NCBI RefSeq assembly: GCF_000696095.1
Contig: NZ_BAYX01000007.1
Coordinates: 248,001 to 312,000, forward strand
Reading direction: 5' to 3'
Origin: Rhizobium rhizogenes NBRC 13257
GTDB lineage: Bacteria; Pseudomonadota; Alphaproteobacteria; Rhizobiales; Rhizobiaceae
DNA: 64,000 nucleotides
Under the pieces are notes generated by a model that saw only the letters and a list, made by a program, of their open reading frames with translations, had not been told where the DNA came from and made no database searches. Positions 7,628 through 16,430 of this stretch are shown here, piece after piece (position 1 is the stretch's first letter; each line of letters opens with the position of its first letter). The position numbers were made by a program, and so were the translations under genes.

Positions 7628-9610
7628 ATGATCTCTCGCGAACAACACGACCGGATGGCGAATGCGATCCGTTTCCTTGCCATGGATGCTGTCGAGAAGG
7701 CCAACTCCGGTCATCCCGGTCTGCCGATGGGGATGGCTGATGTCGCCACGGTTCTCTTTAGCAAATATCTGCGTTTCGATCCGAAGAACCCGCGCTGGCC
7801 GGACCGCGACCGCTTCGTGCTGTCGGCTGGCCATGGCTCCATGCTGCTCTATTCGGTTCTGTATCTGACCGGCTACCCGGATATGACGGTCGAGGAACTC
7901 TCGCGCTTCCGTCAGCTCGGCTCCAAGACCGCCGGCCATCCGGAATATGGTCACGCCACCGGCATCGAAACCACCACGGGGCCGCTCGGCCAGGGCATTG
8001 CCAATGCCGTCGGTATGGCGATCGCCGAGCGCAAGCTGCGCGAGGAGTTCGGCTCCGAACTGCAGGATCACTACACATATGCGATGTGCGGTGACGGCTG
8101 CCTGATGGAAGGAATCAGCCACGAAGCCATCGCGCTCGCCGGCCACCTGAAGCTCAACAAACTCATCCTCTTCTGGGACAACAACTCGATCACCATCGAC
8201 GGCGCTGTTTCGCTCTCGGATTCGACCGACCAGGTCGCCCGCTTCAAGGCCGTTCACTGGAACACGATCGAAGTCGACGGCCACGACCAGGCTGCGATCG
8301 CCGCCGCCATCGAAGCCGCCCATAAGTCGGACCGCCCGACGATGATCGCCTGCAAGACGATCATCGGCTTCGGCGCCCCGAACAAGCAGGGCACCCACAA
8401 GGTCCACGGTTCGCCGCTCGGTGCCGAGGAAATCGCCGCGACCCGCGTCGCACTGAACTGGCCCTACGAGCCCTTCGTCATTCCGAACGACGTTCTTGCC
8501 GATTGGCGCGCCGCCGGCGAACGCTCGGTCGGCACGCGCGAAGCCTGGGAAGGCCGCCTTGCCGCTGCCGAAGCGGGCAAGAAGGCTGAATTCACCCGCC
8601 GCTTCGCCGGCGAATTGCCTGCCGGCTTTGACACCGCCATCAGCGACTACAAGAAGAAGCTTGCCGAAACCAAGCCGACACTTGCAACCCGCAAGGCATC
8701 GGAAGACGCGCTCGAAATCATCAACGGCTTCATTCCGGAAACGATCGGCGGCTCCGCCGACCTGACGCCGTCGAACAACACCAAGACCAGCCAGATGAAG
8801 TCGATCACCCCGACCGATTTCTCCGGCCGTTACATGCACTGGGGCATTCGCGAGCACGGCATGGCAGCAGCCATGAACGGCATCACGCTGCATGGCGGCC
8901 TGATCCCCTATTCCGGCGGCTTCATGATCTTCTCGGATTATTGCCGTCCGCCGCTGCGTCTGGCTGCCCTGATGGGCATCCGTGCCATCCACGTTCTGAC
9001 GCACGACTCGATCGGCGTCGGCGAAGACGGCCCGACGCATCAGCCCGTCGAGCAGGTCGCCAGCCTGCGCGCCATCCCGAACTTCATGCTGTTCCGTCCG
9101 GCTGACGCCACCGAAACGGCGGAATGCTGGCAGATCGCAGTCAAGACGGCCAATCGTCCGTCGGGTCTCGCGCTTACCCGCCAGAACTTGCTCGCAGCGC
9201 GTACCGAATACAGCGAGAAGAACCTCTGCGAACTCGGCGCCTACACGCTGGCCGGCAATGCCGACGCCAAGGTGACGATCTTCGCTTCGGGCTCGGAAGT
9301 CGAACTCGCCGTTGCCGCCCGCACGGACCTCGAAGCCAAGGGCGTTTCCACCCGCGTGGTTTCCGTTCCCTGCACTGAGCTGTTCTTCGAGCAGCCGGAC
9401 GCCTACCGCAAGGAAGTGCTCGGCAACTCGCCGGTCAAGATTGCCGTCGAAGCCGGCGTTCGCGAAGGCTGGGATGCATTCATCGGTCCGGAAGGTGCCT
9501 TCATCGGCATGAAGAGCTTCGGCGCTTCTGCACCGTACAAGGATGTCTACAATCATTTCGGCATCACCAAGGAAGCGGTTGTCGCCGCCGCCGAGGCAAA
9601 GCTTTCCTGA
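7628..9610 (+). CDS. tkt: Transketolase
   Basis: A 660-residue thiamine-diphosphate enzyme that moves two-carbon units between pentose-phosphate and glycolytic sugars. It shows HPGLPMG near 29, the ThDP/Mg motif starting GDGCLMEG and ending WDNN (about 154-181), the central pyrimidine domain with the catalytic Glu (HWGIREHGMAAAMNG near 410), and DGPTHQPVEQ near 470. The length is normal. The start ATG at 7628 follows CGGAAAAACC, a weak ribosome site. It heads the tkt-gap block; gap begins 64 bases later. Confidence 0.97.
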   Translation: MISREQHDRMANAIRFLAMDAVEKANSGHPGLPMGMADVATVLFSKYLRFDPKNPRWPDRDRFVLSAGHGSMLLYSVLYLTGYPDMTVEELSRFRQLGSKTAGHPEYGHATGIETTTGPLGQGIANAVGMAIAERKLREEFGSELQDHYTYAMCGDGCLMEGISHEAIALAGHLKLNKLILFWDNNSITIDGAVSLSDSTDQVARFKAVHWNTIEVDGHDQAAIAAAIEAAHKSDRPTMIACKTIIGFGAPNKQGTHKVHGSPLGAEEIAATRVALNWPYEPFVIPNDVLADWRAAGERSVGTREAWEGRLAAAEAGKKAEFTRRFAGELPAGFDTAISDYKKKLAETKPTLATRKASEDALEIINGFIPETIGGSADLTPSNNTKTSQMKSITPTDFSGRYMHWGIREHGMAAAMNGITLHGGLIPYSGGFMIFSDYCRPPLRLAALMGIRAIHVLTHDSIGVGEDGPTHQPVEQVASLRAIPNFMLFRPADATETAECWQIAVKTANRPSGLALTRQNLLAARTEYSEKNLCELGAYTLAGNADAKVTIFASGSEVELAVAARTDLEAKGVSTRVVSVPCTELFFEQPDAYRKEVLGNSPVKIAVEAGVREGWDAFIGPEGAFIGMKSFGASAPYKDVYNHFGITKEAVVAAAEAKLS

Positions 9611-9630
9611 GGGCGCTGACAAGCGCTCTC
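9609..9630 (+). other. Hairpin between tkt and gap
   Basis: GAGGGCGCT (9609-9617) pairs with AGCGCTCTC (9622-9630), including one G-T pair, with a 4-base loop, starting in the tkt stop codon. There is no T-run, so this is more likely an RNA-stability or processing hairpin, or a weak attenuator, than a full terminator. Confidence 0.4.
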
Positions 9631-9674
9631 ATTTCCGCTAGATAACCGCCCTGAGTGAACGGGAGTGAATTTCA

Positions 9675-10685
9675 ATGACTGTAAAAGTAGCAATCAACGG
9701 CTTCGGCCGTATCGGCCGTAACGTTCTGCGCGCCATCGTCGAATCCGGCCGCACCGACATCGAAATCGTTGCCATCAACGACCTCGGCCCGGTCGAGACC
9801 AATGCCCATCTTCTGCGTTACGACTCGATCCACGGCAAGTTTCCAGCCGAAGTGAAGGTCGAAGGCGACACGATCATCGTTGGCGGCGGCAAGCCAATCA
9901 AGGTCACAGCCATCAAGGATCCGGCAACGCTGCCGCATCGCGATCTCGGCGTTGACATCGCGATGGAATGCACCGGCATCTTCACGTCTCGCGACAAGGC
10001 TGCCGCACACCTGACGGCCGGCGCCAAGCGCGTCATTATTTCGGCTCCTGCTGACGGCGCCGACCTGACCGTCGTTTTCGGCGTCAACCACGACCAGCTC
10101 ACCAAGGAGCACCTGGTCATCTCCAACGCGTCCTGCACCACGAACTGCCTGGTGCCGGTCGTTAAGGTTCTCGACGACGCCGTCGGTATCGACCATGGCT
10201 TCATGACGACCATCCACTCCTACACCGGTGACCAGCCGACGCTCGACACCATGCACAAGGATCTGTACCGCGCCCGCGCCGCAGCCCTGTCCATGATCCC
10301 GACTTCGACGGGCGCTGCAAAGGCCGTTGGTCTCGTTCTGCCGCACCTGAAGGGCAAGCTCGACGGCACGTCGATCCGCGTTCCGACCCCGAACGTCTCG
10401 GTTGTCGACTTCAAGTTCGTGGCCAAGAAGGCAACGACGGTCGGAGAAATCAACGAAGCCATCAAGGCTGCATCGAACGGCAAGCTGAAGGGCATCCTCG
10501 GCTACACCGACGAGCCGCTGGTTTCCCGCGACTTCAACCATGACAGCCACTCGTCGATCTTCGCGACCGACCAGACCAAAGTCATGGAAGGCAACTTCGT
10601 GCGTATCCTCACTTGGTACGACAACGAATGGGGCTTCTCCAGCCGCATGTCCGACACGGCCGTCGCGTTTGCCAAGTTGATCTGA
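9675..10685 (+). CDS. gap: Glyceraldehyde-3-phosphate dehydrogenase, type I
   Basis: A 336-residue NAD-dependent GAPDH that converts glyceraldehyde-3-phosphate to 1,3-bisphosphoglycerate. It has the Rossmann motif INGFGRIGRN at residues 7-16, the active-site block SCTTNC with the nucleophile Cys154, and the partner His in TIHSYTGDQ. The typical end is WYDNEWGFSSRM. The start follows AACGGGAGTG. It is preceded by tkt; the next gene starts 2 bases after the gap stop, so it is probably translated from the same message. Confidence 0.97.
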   Translation: MTVKVAINGFGRIGRNVLRAIVESGRTDIEIVAINDLGPVETNAHLLRYDSIHGKFPAEVKVEGDTIIVGGGKPIKVTAIKDPATLPHRDLGVDIAMECTGIFTSRDKAAAHLTAGAKRVIISAPADGADLTVVFGVNHDQLTKEHLVISNASCTTNCLVPVVKVLDDAVGIDHGFMTTIHSYTGDQPTLDTMHKDLYRARAAALSMIPTSTGAAKAVGLVLPHLKGKLDGTSIRVPTPNVSVVDFKFVAKKATTVGEINEAIKAASNGKLKGILGYTDEPLVSRDFNHDSHSSIFATDQTKVMEGNFVRILTWYDNEWGFSSRMSDTAVAFAKLI

Positions 10686-10687
10686 TC

Positions 10688-11272
10688 ATGGCCTTCCGCC
10701 CTCTCCTTCCGACGACAGTCCGCTGGCGTCCGCTGGAAGGAGACGGGCTGGAGCATCTGACGATCACTCCCATCAATACTGCCGCCGGCGCAGCCATTCG
10801 CGCCTGTGGCACCATTATCGGCGGCCGTGGCGGCTCGCCCTACGGCGTCTTCTACCGTATCGACTGCACGGCCGACTGGACCGTCCTCTCCTTCTCGGTC
10901 GAAACCACCGACGGCCGGCGTCTTGCCCTCTTCTCGGACGGCAACGGCCATTGGCAAACCGAAGACGGTCTTGCCCTGCCGCAATTCGACGGCTGCATCG
11001 ACATTGATCTCTATGGTTCGCCCTTCACCAACAGCCTGCCGATCCGCCGGCTTAAGATGACGCCGGAAGACGGGACCGTGAAGCTCTCGATGCTCTACAT
11101 CCCCTTCGACAGCTTCGAGCCCGTGCGCGACGGCCAGCGCTACACTTGCATCACCCCGGAAAAGCTCTATCGCTACGCTGCCGAAGACAGGATTTTCACC
11201 GTCGATCTGCCGGTCGATGCGGACGGCCTGGTGATCGACTATCCGATCTATTTCAGACGCGTGGATCTTTGA
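10688..11272 (+). CDS. Putative glycolipid-binding protein
   Basis: A 194-residue protein of the putative glycolipid-binding family (formerly DUF1089). It is all-beta in appearance and has no signal peptide. Family-like words are the central YRIDCTADWTV strand, FDGCIDIDLYGSPFTNSLPI and the C-terminal YPIYFRRVDL. The ATG is 2 bases after the gap stop, indicating translational coupling. Why it is tied to gap is not known; coupling to a core glycolytic gene suggests steady expression. Function in the family rests on one structure and is weakly supported. Confidence 0.8.
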   Translation: MAFRPLLPTTVRWRPLEGDGLEHLTITPINTAAGAAIRACGTIIGGRGGSPYGVFYRIDCTADWTVLSFSVETTDGRRLALFSDGNGHWQTEDGLALPQFDGCIDIDLYGSPFTNSLPIRRLKMTPEDGTVKLSMLYIPFDSFEPVRDGQRYTCITPEKLYRYAAEDRIFTVDLPVDADGLVIDYPIYFRRVDL

Positions 11273-11609
11273 GCCTCTGCGGATATCGCAGGTAGCGGCG
11301 CATGGCCCGCATTATTCCTCCGATCCGCCCAAATCTTTCCTTCTCCTGCCCTGCTATGGTCCAGATTTACCTATAAATTTTTGATAGGAATTCTCCCTAG
11401 GCATTCCGGAATCGATTCGTCGTTCTGGCGAAGCGCATCACACCATGAAGTCGCAGTCATCGGAGCGGGTTTCGATCCTAGCGGCCTCCCCGACAATATT
11501 TGTTTTACTAATTTCAAACTGCGCGACAGCATACTGGATGGTGGGGGAGAATTGCGATCGATCCGGGCTTTCAGCCCGAGCAGGGGCATACGGGAAAGGG
11601 GAAGACCGA

Positions 11610-13439
11610 GTGGAGGCATTTTACGTCATCGTGCTGGTGTGCACGGTTCTGATCCTGATCGCGGCCTTCTCGAGCCTGCTCGCCTTCCGTTTCGGCGCAC
11701 CATTGCTGCTGCTCTTCCTGGTGATTGGTCTGCTGGCCGGCACGGACGGGCTCGGCATCGAATTCTCCAACAACTATCTCGCCTATATTCTCGGCTCCCT
11801 CGCCCTTGCCGTCATCCTCTTCGATTCCGGCTATGGCACGCCGATCCAGGCCTTCAAGCTCGCGGCCGCCCCGGCATTGACCATAGCGTCCCTCGGCGTT
11901 CTCGTGACCGCGGCCCTGTTCGGCCTCGCGGCCACCTGGCTTCTCGGCTTTACTTGGCTGCAGGGCCTGCTGCTGGGCTCGATCGTCGCCTCGACGGATG
12001 CCGCCGCCGTCTTCTTCCTGCTGCGCATCGGCGGCATCAACATCCGCGACAAGGTGCGCTCCACGCTGGAGGTCGAATCCGGCACCAACGATCCGATGGC
12101 GATCTTCCTGACGCTGGCGCTCGTCGAAGTGCTGGCAAACGGCGAAGGCTATGGCGGCATCAATCTCACCATGCTCGCCACCTTCATCCAGCAGATGGGC
12201 CTGGGCGTCATCCTCGGCCTGCTCGGCGGCATGATGATCGTGCTGATCGTCGGTAATCTGGAGACCGATCGCGGCCTGACGCCAATCTTCGTGCTGGCGC
12301 TCGCCCTCCTGGTCTTCTCCTTCACGGGTGCTGTCGGCGGCAGCGGCTTTCTCGCGGTCTATGTCGCCGGCATCTATGCCGGCAATCGCAAGATGCCGGC
12401 CTCGGCCTCGATCAAGCGCTTCCAGGACGGCATGACGTGGCTGGCGCAGATCATCATGTTCCTCGTTCTCGGCCTGCTCGCCACGCCGTCGCAATTTCCA
12501 GCGATCGCCATTCCCGCCGTAGCGCTGGCCCTGTTCCTCATCTTCGTCGCCCGCCCGATCGCCGTCTGGCTCTGCCTGCTGCCCTTCGACTACACACAGC
12601 GGGAGACCGGCTTCGTCGCCTGGGTCGGCCTGCGCGGCGCCGTCTCCATCCTCCTTGCCATCATGCCGATCCTCGGCAATCTCGAAGCCGGCCAGACCTA
12701 TTTCAACGTCGCCTTCATCGTCGTTCTGGTGTCGCTGCTCCTCCAGGGCTGGACGATCAAGCCGATGGCGCGGCGCCTCGGCCTCATCGTGCCGCCGCGC
12801 ATGGGCGCGGTCGACAAGGTCGAGGTCGACCTGCCAGGTGCGGCCAATCATGAACTGCTCTCCTACCGTGTCGTCAAGGATAGCCCGGTCCTGCGTGGCG
12901 AGCGCATTCCGCGCTGGGCCATGCCGTCGCTCGTCGTGCGCGACGGCAAGTCGATGCGCTATCAATATGCCGGCCGCCTGCGGGAAAACGATCTGGTCTA
13001 TCTCTTTGTCACCCCGAGCTATTCACGCCTGCTCGACCGTCTCTTTGCCAGCCGCGCGCCGGTCGATCCGGAAGACACCGATTTCTTCGGCGCCTTCTCG
13101 ATCTCGCCACTACGCCCGGCCTCCGACCTCGACGCCGCCTACGGGCCGGGGCTTCTCAGCGAACAGGAAAAGGGACTGACGATCGCGGAACTGATGCGCC
13201 AGCGCCTCGGCGGCAAGGCCGACTACGCCGACCGCGTCCGTCTCGGCGAGATCATCCTGATCGTCCGCGATCTCGACGAAAACGACCATATCCAGTCCGT
13301 CGGCATGTCGCTGGAAGCACTGGAACCGGCAACGGCTCTGCCGATTTTCGTCAATCTGCACGACATCCTCAACGGCGTTCGCGGCTACCTGCGCAAGCGC
13401 CGGGAGCGCACCGAAGAGGTCGGCAAAAACGACGCCTGA
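11610..13439 (+). CDS. K+/H+ antiporter, CvrA/NhaP2 type
   Basis: A CPA1 cation/proton antiporter of about 609 residues. Roughly the first 390 residues form 12-13 membrane segments with the family motifs GSIVASTDAAAVF and ESGTNDPMAI (the Asp residues carry ions). A TrkA-C-like domain follows (about residues 400-485) and then a CorC/HlyC-like tail. A GTG at 11610 is the likely start (AAGGGGAAG upstream, membrane segment 1 begins at once); the frame continues upstream with non-membrane sequence. It sits between the gap and pgk genes in the same direction. The role in volume and potassium homeostasis is from the family. Confidence 0.9.
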   Translation: MEAFYVIVLVCTVLILIAAFSSLLAFRFGAPLLLLFLVIGLLAGTDGLGIEFSNNYLAYILGSLALAVILFDSGYGTPIQAFKLAAAPALTIASLGVLVTAALFGLAATWLLGFTWLQGLLLGSIVASTDAAAVFFLLRIGGINIRDKVRSTLEVESGTNDPMAIFLTLALVEVLANGEGYGGINLTMLATFIQQMGLGVILGLLGGMMIVLIVGNLETDRGLTPIFVLALALLVFSFTGAVGGSGFLAVYVAGIYAGNRKMPASASIKRFQDGMTWLAQIIMFLVLGLLATPSQFPAIAIPAVALALFLIFVARPIAVWLCLLPFDYTQRETGFVAWVGLRGAVSILLAIMPILGNLEAGQTYFNVAFIVVLVSLLLQGWTIKPMARRLGLIVPPRMGAVDKVEVDLPGAANHELLSYRVVKDSPVLRGERIPRWAMPSLVVRDGKSMRYQYAGRLRENDLVYLFVTPSYSRLLDRLFASRAPVDPEDTDFFGAFSISPLRPASDLDAAYGPGLLSEQEKGLTIAELMRQRLGGKADYADRVRLGEIILIVRDLDENDHIQSVGMSLEALEPATALPIFVNLHDILNGVRGYLRKRRERTEEVGKNDA

Positions 13440-13512
13440 CCGCCTTGCGTCTCCGATCATCCGTAGTATGGTCGGCGCACTTTACGCCACCAACAACATT
13501 GGATTCCTACCC

Positions 13513-14715
13513 ATGGCAGCCTTCAAAACCCTCGACGATCTCACCGACATCACCGGCAAGCGCGTGCTCGTGCGCGTCGACCTCAATGTGCCGCTCAAGG
13601 ACGGCAAGGTCACCGACGCAACCCGTATCGAACGCGTGGCTCCGACGATCCTCGAATTGTCCGGCAAGGGCGCCAAGGTCATCCTGCTTGCCCATTTCGG
13701 CCGCCCGAAGGATGGCCCCTCGCCGGATCTGTCGCTGTCCCTGATCATCCCGGCGGTCGAGGAAGTGCTCGATCACGCCGTTCTCTTCGCCTCCGATTGC
13801 GTCGGCGCGCCGGCAGCCGAAGCCGTCGCCAAGATGGGCAACGGCGATATTTTGCTGCTCGAAAACACCCGCTTCCACAAGGAAGAAGAAAAGAACGACG
13901 CGGCCTTCACCAAGGCGCTGGCCGCCAATGGCGATATCTACGTCAACGACGCCTTCTCGGCTGCCCACCGCGCACACGCCTCGACCGAGGGTCTCGCCCA
14001 CCTCCTGCCCGCCTATGCCGGCCGCACCATGCAGGGTGAACTCACGGCGCTGGAAAAAGGCCTCGGCAATCCGGTCCGTCCGGTCGTCGCCATCGTCGGC
14101 GGCGCCAAGGTCTCTTCCAAGATCGACCTCCTGAAGAACCTTGTGCATAAGGTCGATGCGCTCGTGATCGGCGGCGGCATGGCCAACACCTTCCTTGCCG
14201 CCAACGGCATTGATGTCGGTAAGTCGCTCTGCGAGCATGATCTCGCCGAAACCGCCAAGCAGATCATCGCGGAAGCCAAAGCCTCGAACTGCCAGATCGT
14301 CTTGCCGACAGACGGCGTTGTCGCCCGTGAGTTCAAGGCAGGTGCCGCCAACGAGGTGGTCGCGATCGACGCCATTCCGGCCGACGCCATGGTGCTCGAT
14401 GTCGGCCCGAAGTCGGTTGAAGCCGTGAAGAAAATCATCGAAGGGTCCACGACGCTGGTCTGGAACGGCCCGCTTGGCGCCTTCGAAATCACCCCCTTCG
14501 ACGCCGCCACTGTTGCAGCTGCCCAATATGCGGCCGAACGCACCAAGGCCGGCAAACTGACATCCGTCGCCGGCGGCGGCGATACCGTCTCCGCGCTGAA
14601 CCATGCCGGCGTTGCCGACGATTTTACCTATGTTTCGACGGCGGGCGGCGCCTTCCTCGAATGGATGGAAGGCAAGGTTCTGCCGGGCGTTGCCGTCCTT
14701 CAGGCCGCCAAGTAA
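13513..14715 (+). CDS. pgk: Phosphoglycerate kinase
   Basis: A 400-residue monomer that transfers phosphate from 1,3-bisphosphoglycerate to ADP. It has the substrate motif RVDLNVPL near residue 20, LLAHFGRPK near 58, and the nucleotide site GGAKVSSKIDLL near 195 with the C-terminal GGGDTVSALNHAG. The length is normal for the family. The ATG at 13513 gives the usual MAAFKTLDDL start; an earlier ATG at 13468 would add 15 residues not seen in relatives. It is 73 bases after the antiporter and ends at a strong terminator. Confidence 0.96.
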   Translation: MAAFKTLDDLTDITGKRVLVRVDLNVPLKDGKVTDATRIERVAPTILELSGKGAKVILLAHFGRPKDGPSPDLSLSLIIPAVEEVLDHAVLFASDCVGAPAAEAVAKMGNGDILLLENTRFHKEEEKNDAAFTKALAANGDIYVNDAFSAAHRAHASTEGLAHLLPAYAGRTMQGELTALEKGLGNPVRPVVAIVGGAKVSSKIDLLKNLVHKVDALVIGGGMANTFLAANGIDVGKSLCEHDLAETAKQIIAEAKASNCQIVLPTDGVVAREFKAGAANEVVAIDAIPADAMVLDVGPKSVEAVKKIIEGSTTLVWNGPLGAFEITPFDAATVAAAQYAAERTKAGKLTSVAGGGDTVSALNHAGVADDFTYVSTAGGAFLEWMEGKVLPGVAVLQAAK

Positions 14716-14739
14716 GCAGCAGCATTTGACGACAGGAAG

Positions 14740-14769
14740 AGCCGCGAAAGCCAAAACTTTCGCGGCTTT
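14740..14769 (+). terminator. Terminator after pgk
   Basis: AGCCGCGAAAG and CTTTCGCGGCT pair perfectly over 11 bases around a 6-base loop, followed by a short T-run. It closes the transcript that includes pgk. Confidence 0.8.
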
Positions 14770-14798
14770 CCACAAGATGGTAGGATCAACATACAAAC

Positions 14799-14832
14799 TT
14801 TCAAACGTTTGAAATCAATTCAATCGTTTCAA
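14799..14832. promoter_or_regulatory. Tandem LacI-like operator candidates before fba
   Basis: TTTCAAACGTTTGAAA (14799-14814) is a perfect 16-base palindrome with the central CG typical of LacI-family operators. A related imperfect site TTCAATCGTTTCAA (14819-14832) follows with centres about 19 bases apart, close to two helical turns. TATATAC at about 14859-14865 could be the -10 of fba. Which regulator binds is unknown; the sites resemble Cra/FruR-class operators only loosely. Confidence 0.5.
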
Positions 14833-14926
14833 TAGCTTAGCTGAGCATTTCCCTCCTTATATACTTCTGTTATCGCCGACCTATATTGATCTCGTCGCCG
14901 ACAGAAAACGCCTTGGAGAACGAAAA

Positions 14927-15949
14927 ATGAGCGAAAGACTTGAAGACATTGCAGTAAAGATGGTTGCCGATGGCAAGGGCCTGTTGGCGGCTGACGAATC
15001 CACCGCCACGAACAAGAAGCGCTTCGACACGATCGGTCTCGTTTCCACCGAGGAGAGCCGCCGCGACTACCGCGAAATGCTCTTCCGCTCCGACGACGCG
15101 ATGAAGAAATACATCTCCGGCGTCATCCTCTATGAGGAAACCCTCTTCCAGAAGGCTGCAAACGGCACGCCCTTCGTCGACATCATCAAGGCCGCCGGCG
15201 GCATTCCCGGCATCAAGGTCGATACCGGCGCCAAGCCGCTGGCCGCCTTCCCGGGCGAAACCGTCACCGAGGGCCTCGATGGCCTCGCCGACCGCCTGGC
15301 GAAATATTATGACGCCGGCGCCCGCTTCGCCAAATGGCGCGGCGTGATCTCCATTTCCGACACGCTGCCGACCTACGGCGCGATCAAGGCCAACGCCCAT
15401 GCGCTCGCCCGCTACGCCGCCCTTTGCCAGCAGGCGAAGATCGTGCCGATCGTCGAGCCAGAAGTGCTGATGGACGGCGTTCCGGGCACACAGGACCTCG
15501 ACCGCAGCGAGGAAGTCACCCGCTGGACGCTGCAGATCGTCTTCCAGGAGCTCGCCGAAGCCCGCATCAGCCTCGAGGGCATGATCCTGAAGCCGAGCAT
15601 GGTCATCGACGGCAAGAAGCTGCGCAAGGCATCGGTCGAGCAGGTTGCTGAGCGCACCGTCAAGGTGCTGAAGGAAACCGTTCCTTCCGCCGTTCCGGGC
15701 ATCGCCTTCCTCTCCGGCGGTCAGACGTCGGAAGAAGCGACCGCGCATCTCTCCGCCATCAACGGCTACGACCTGCCTTGGGACGTCACCTTCTCCTACG
15801 GCCGCGCCCTGCAGGACGCAGCACTGAAGGCATGGGACGGCAAGCCGGAAAACGTCGCCGCCGGCCAGCGCGCCTTCACCCACCGCGCCGAGATGAACTA
15901 CCTCGCCGCCAAGGGCAGCTGGACCAAGAACAGCGAAAAGGCTGCTTGA
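14927..15949 (+). CDS. fbaB: Fructose-bisphosphate aldolase, class I
   Basis: A 340-residue Schiff-base aldolase that splits fructose-1,6-bisphosphate. It matches the class I type: GLLAADESTATNKKRF near residue 20, WRGVISI near 145, IVEPEVLMDG near 185, and the Schiff-base Lys region (GMILKPSMVI near 225). There are no class II zinc His motifs. GAGAACGAAAA precedes the ATG. It has its own promoter region after the pgk terminator, with tandem palindromes that imply sugar-responsive control, and ends at a strong terminator. The symbol follows class I usage; some genomes call it fda or fbaA. Confidence 0.93.
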   Translation: MSERLEDIAVKMVADGKGLLAADESTATNKKRFDTIGLVSTEESRRDYREMLFRSDDAMKKYISGVILYEETLFQKAANGTPFVDIIKAAGGIPGIKVDTGAKPLAAFPGETVTEGLDGLADRLAKYYDAGARFAKWRGVISISDTLPTYGAIKANAHALARYAALCQQAKIVPIVEPEVLMDGVPGTQDLDRSEEVTRWTLQIVFQELAEARISLEGMILKPSMVIDGKKLRKASVEQVAERTVKVLKETVPSAVPGIAFLSGGQTSEEATAHLSAINGYDLPWDVTFSYGRALQDAALKAWDGKPENVAAGQRAFTHRAEMNYLAAKGSWTKNSEKAA

Positions 15950-15977
15950 TTTCAGCAAATAGCCTGAATTGATTGAG

Positions 15978-16011
15978 AGCCCCGATCGCGATGCGGTTGG
16001 GGCTTTTTTTG
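15978..16011 (+). terminator. Terminator after fba
   Basis: AGCCCCGATCGC pairs with GCGGTTGGGGCT around a short loop, directly followed by seven T residues. This is a textbook intrinsic terminator. Confidence 0.88.
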
Positions 16012-16071
16012 TTTTTCATATTCCTTCTGAGCTCAAAGTTCACGATTCCTACCGCCAAACCATCTTCCTCA

Positions 16072-16251
16072 CCGTCATCCTCGGGCTTGACCCGAGGATC
16101 CAGGCACAAGCCTTTCGGGGCGGCACATGGGGACAGCAACACGGAGAGGACGCAGCAGAAGCGTTTTTTTAAGATGACCGAATGTCGGCCAAGTGCAAAA
16201 CAAAACACAAAGCTTGTGCGTGGATCCTCGGGTCAAGCCCGAGGATGACGG
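16072..16251. repeat. MITE/RIME-like element with 42-base inverted ends
   Basis: The 42-base left end (from 16072) and right end (to 16251) are near-perfect inverted copies of each other (one or two differences). Each end itself contains the palindrome CCTCGGG-CTTGA-CCCGAGG followed by ATCCA. About 96 bases between them look non-coding. This end sequence is a familiar dispersed palindrome in alphaproteobacterial genomes. There is no transposase and no clear target duplication. The whole would fold into a long hairpin if transcribed. Confidence 0.7.
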
Positions 16252-16286
16252 AGCATCGGAGAGCCTAAAGCTCCAGGCCCCCTACT

Positions 16287-16410
16287 CTACAGCTTCTCGA
16301 AGAGGGCCATGGTGATATTATCGGCCTCACCCCAGCGCCCCAACTTGTCACCCGCACAAGTTCCAGCTTCCAGCCGCAAACATCCTGCGGCTAAATCCTG
16401 CAAACCTATC
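16287..16410 (-). pseudogene. Possible 3' remnant of a decayed gene
   Basis: The minus-strand frame ending at 16287 reads LGRWGEADNITMALFEKL then stop, which looks like the C-terminus of a small enzyme (acetyltransferase-like endings are similar). Upstream the frame loses sense and runs into the plus-strand PhzF gene. It lies beside the inverted-repeat element, so a deletion or insertion may have removed the 5' part. Weakly supported; it could be chance. Confidence 0.25.
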
Positions 16411-16430
16411 CAAACTCGCAGGAGCCACCC

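Noticed and set aside
7562..9622. 686-codon minus-strand open frame across tkt
   Set aside because: It is antisense to an unmistakable transketolase; the composition (His/Arg/Ala/Gly-rich) is what a high-GC gene gives in the opposite strand.
11571..12965. 464-codon minus-strand open frame
   Set aside because: It is a shadow of the K+/H+ antiporter, low-complexity and charged, with no domain.
13507..14796. 429-codon minus-strand open frame
   Set aside because: It mirrors pgk and crosses its terminator; no ribosome site.
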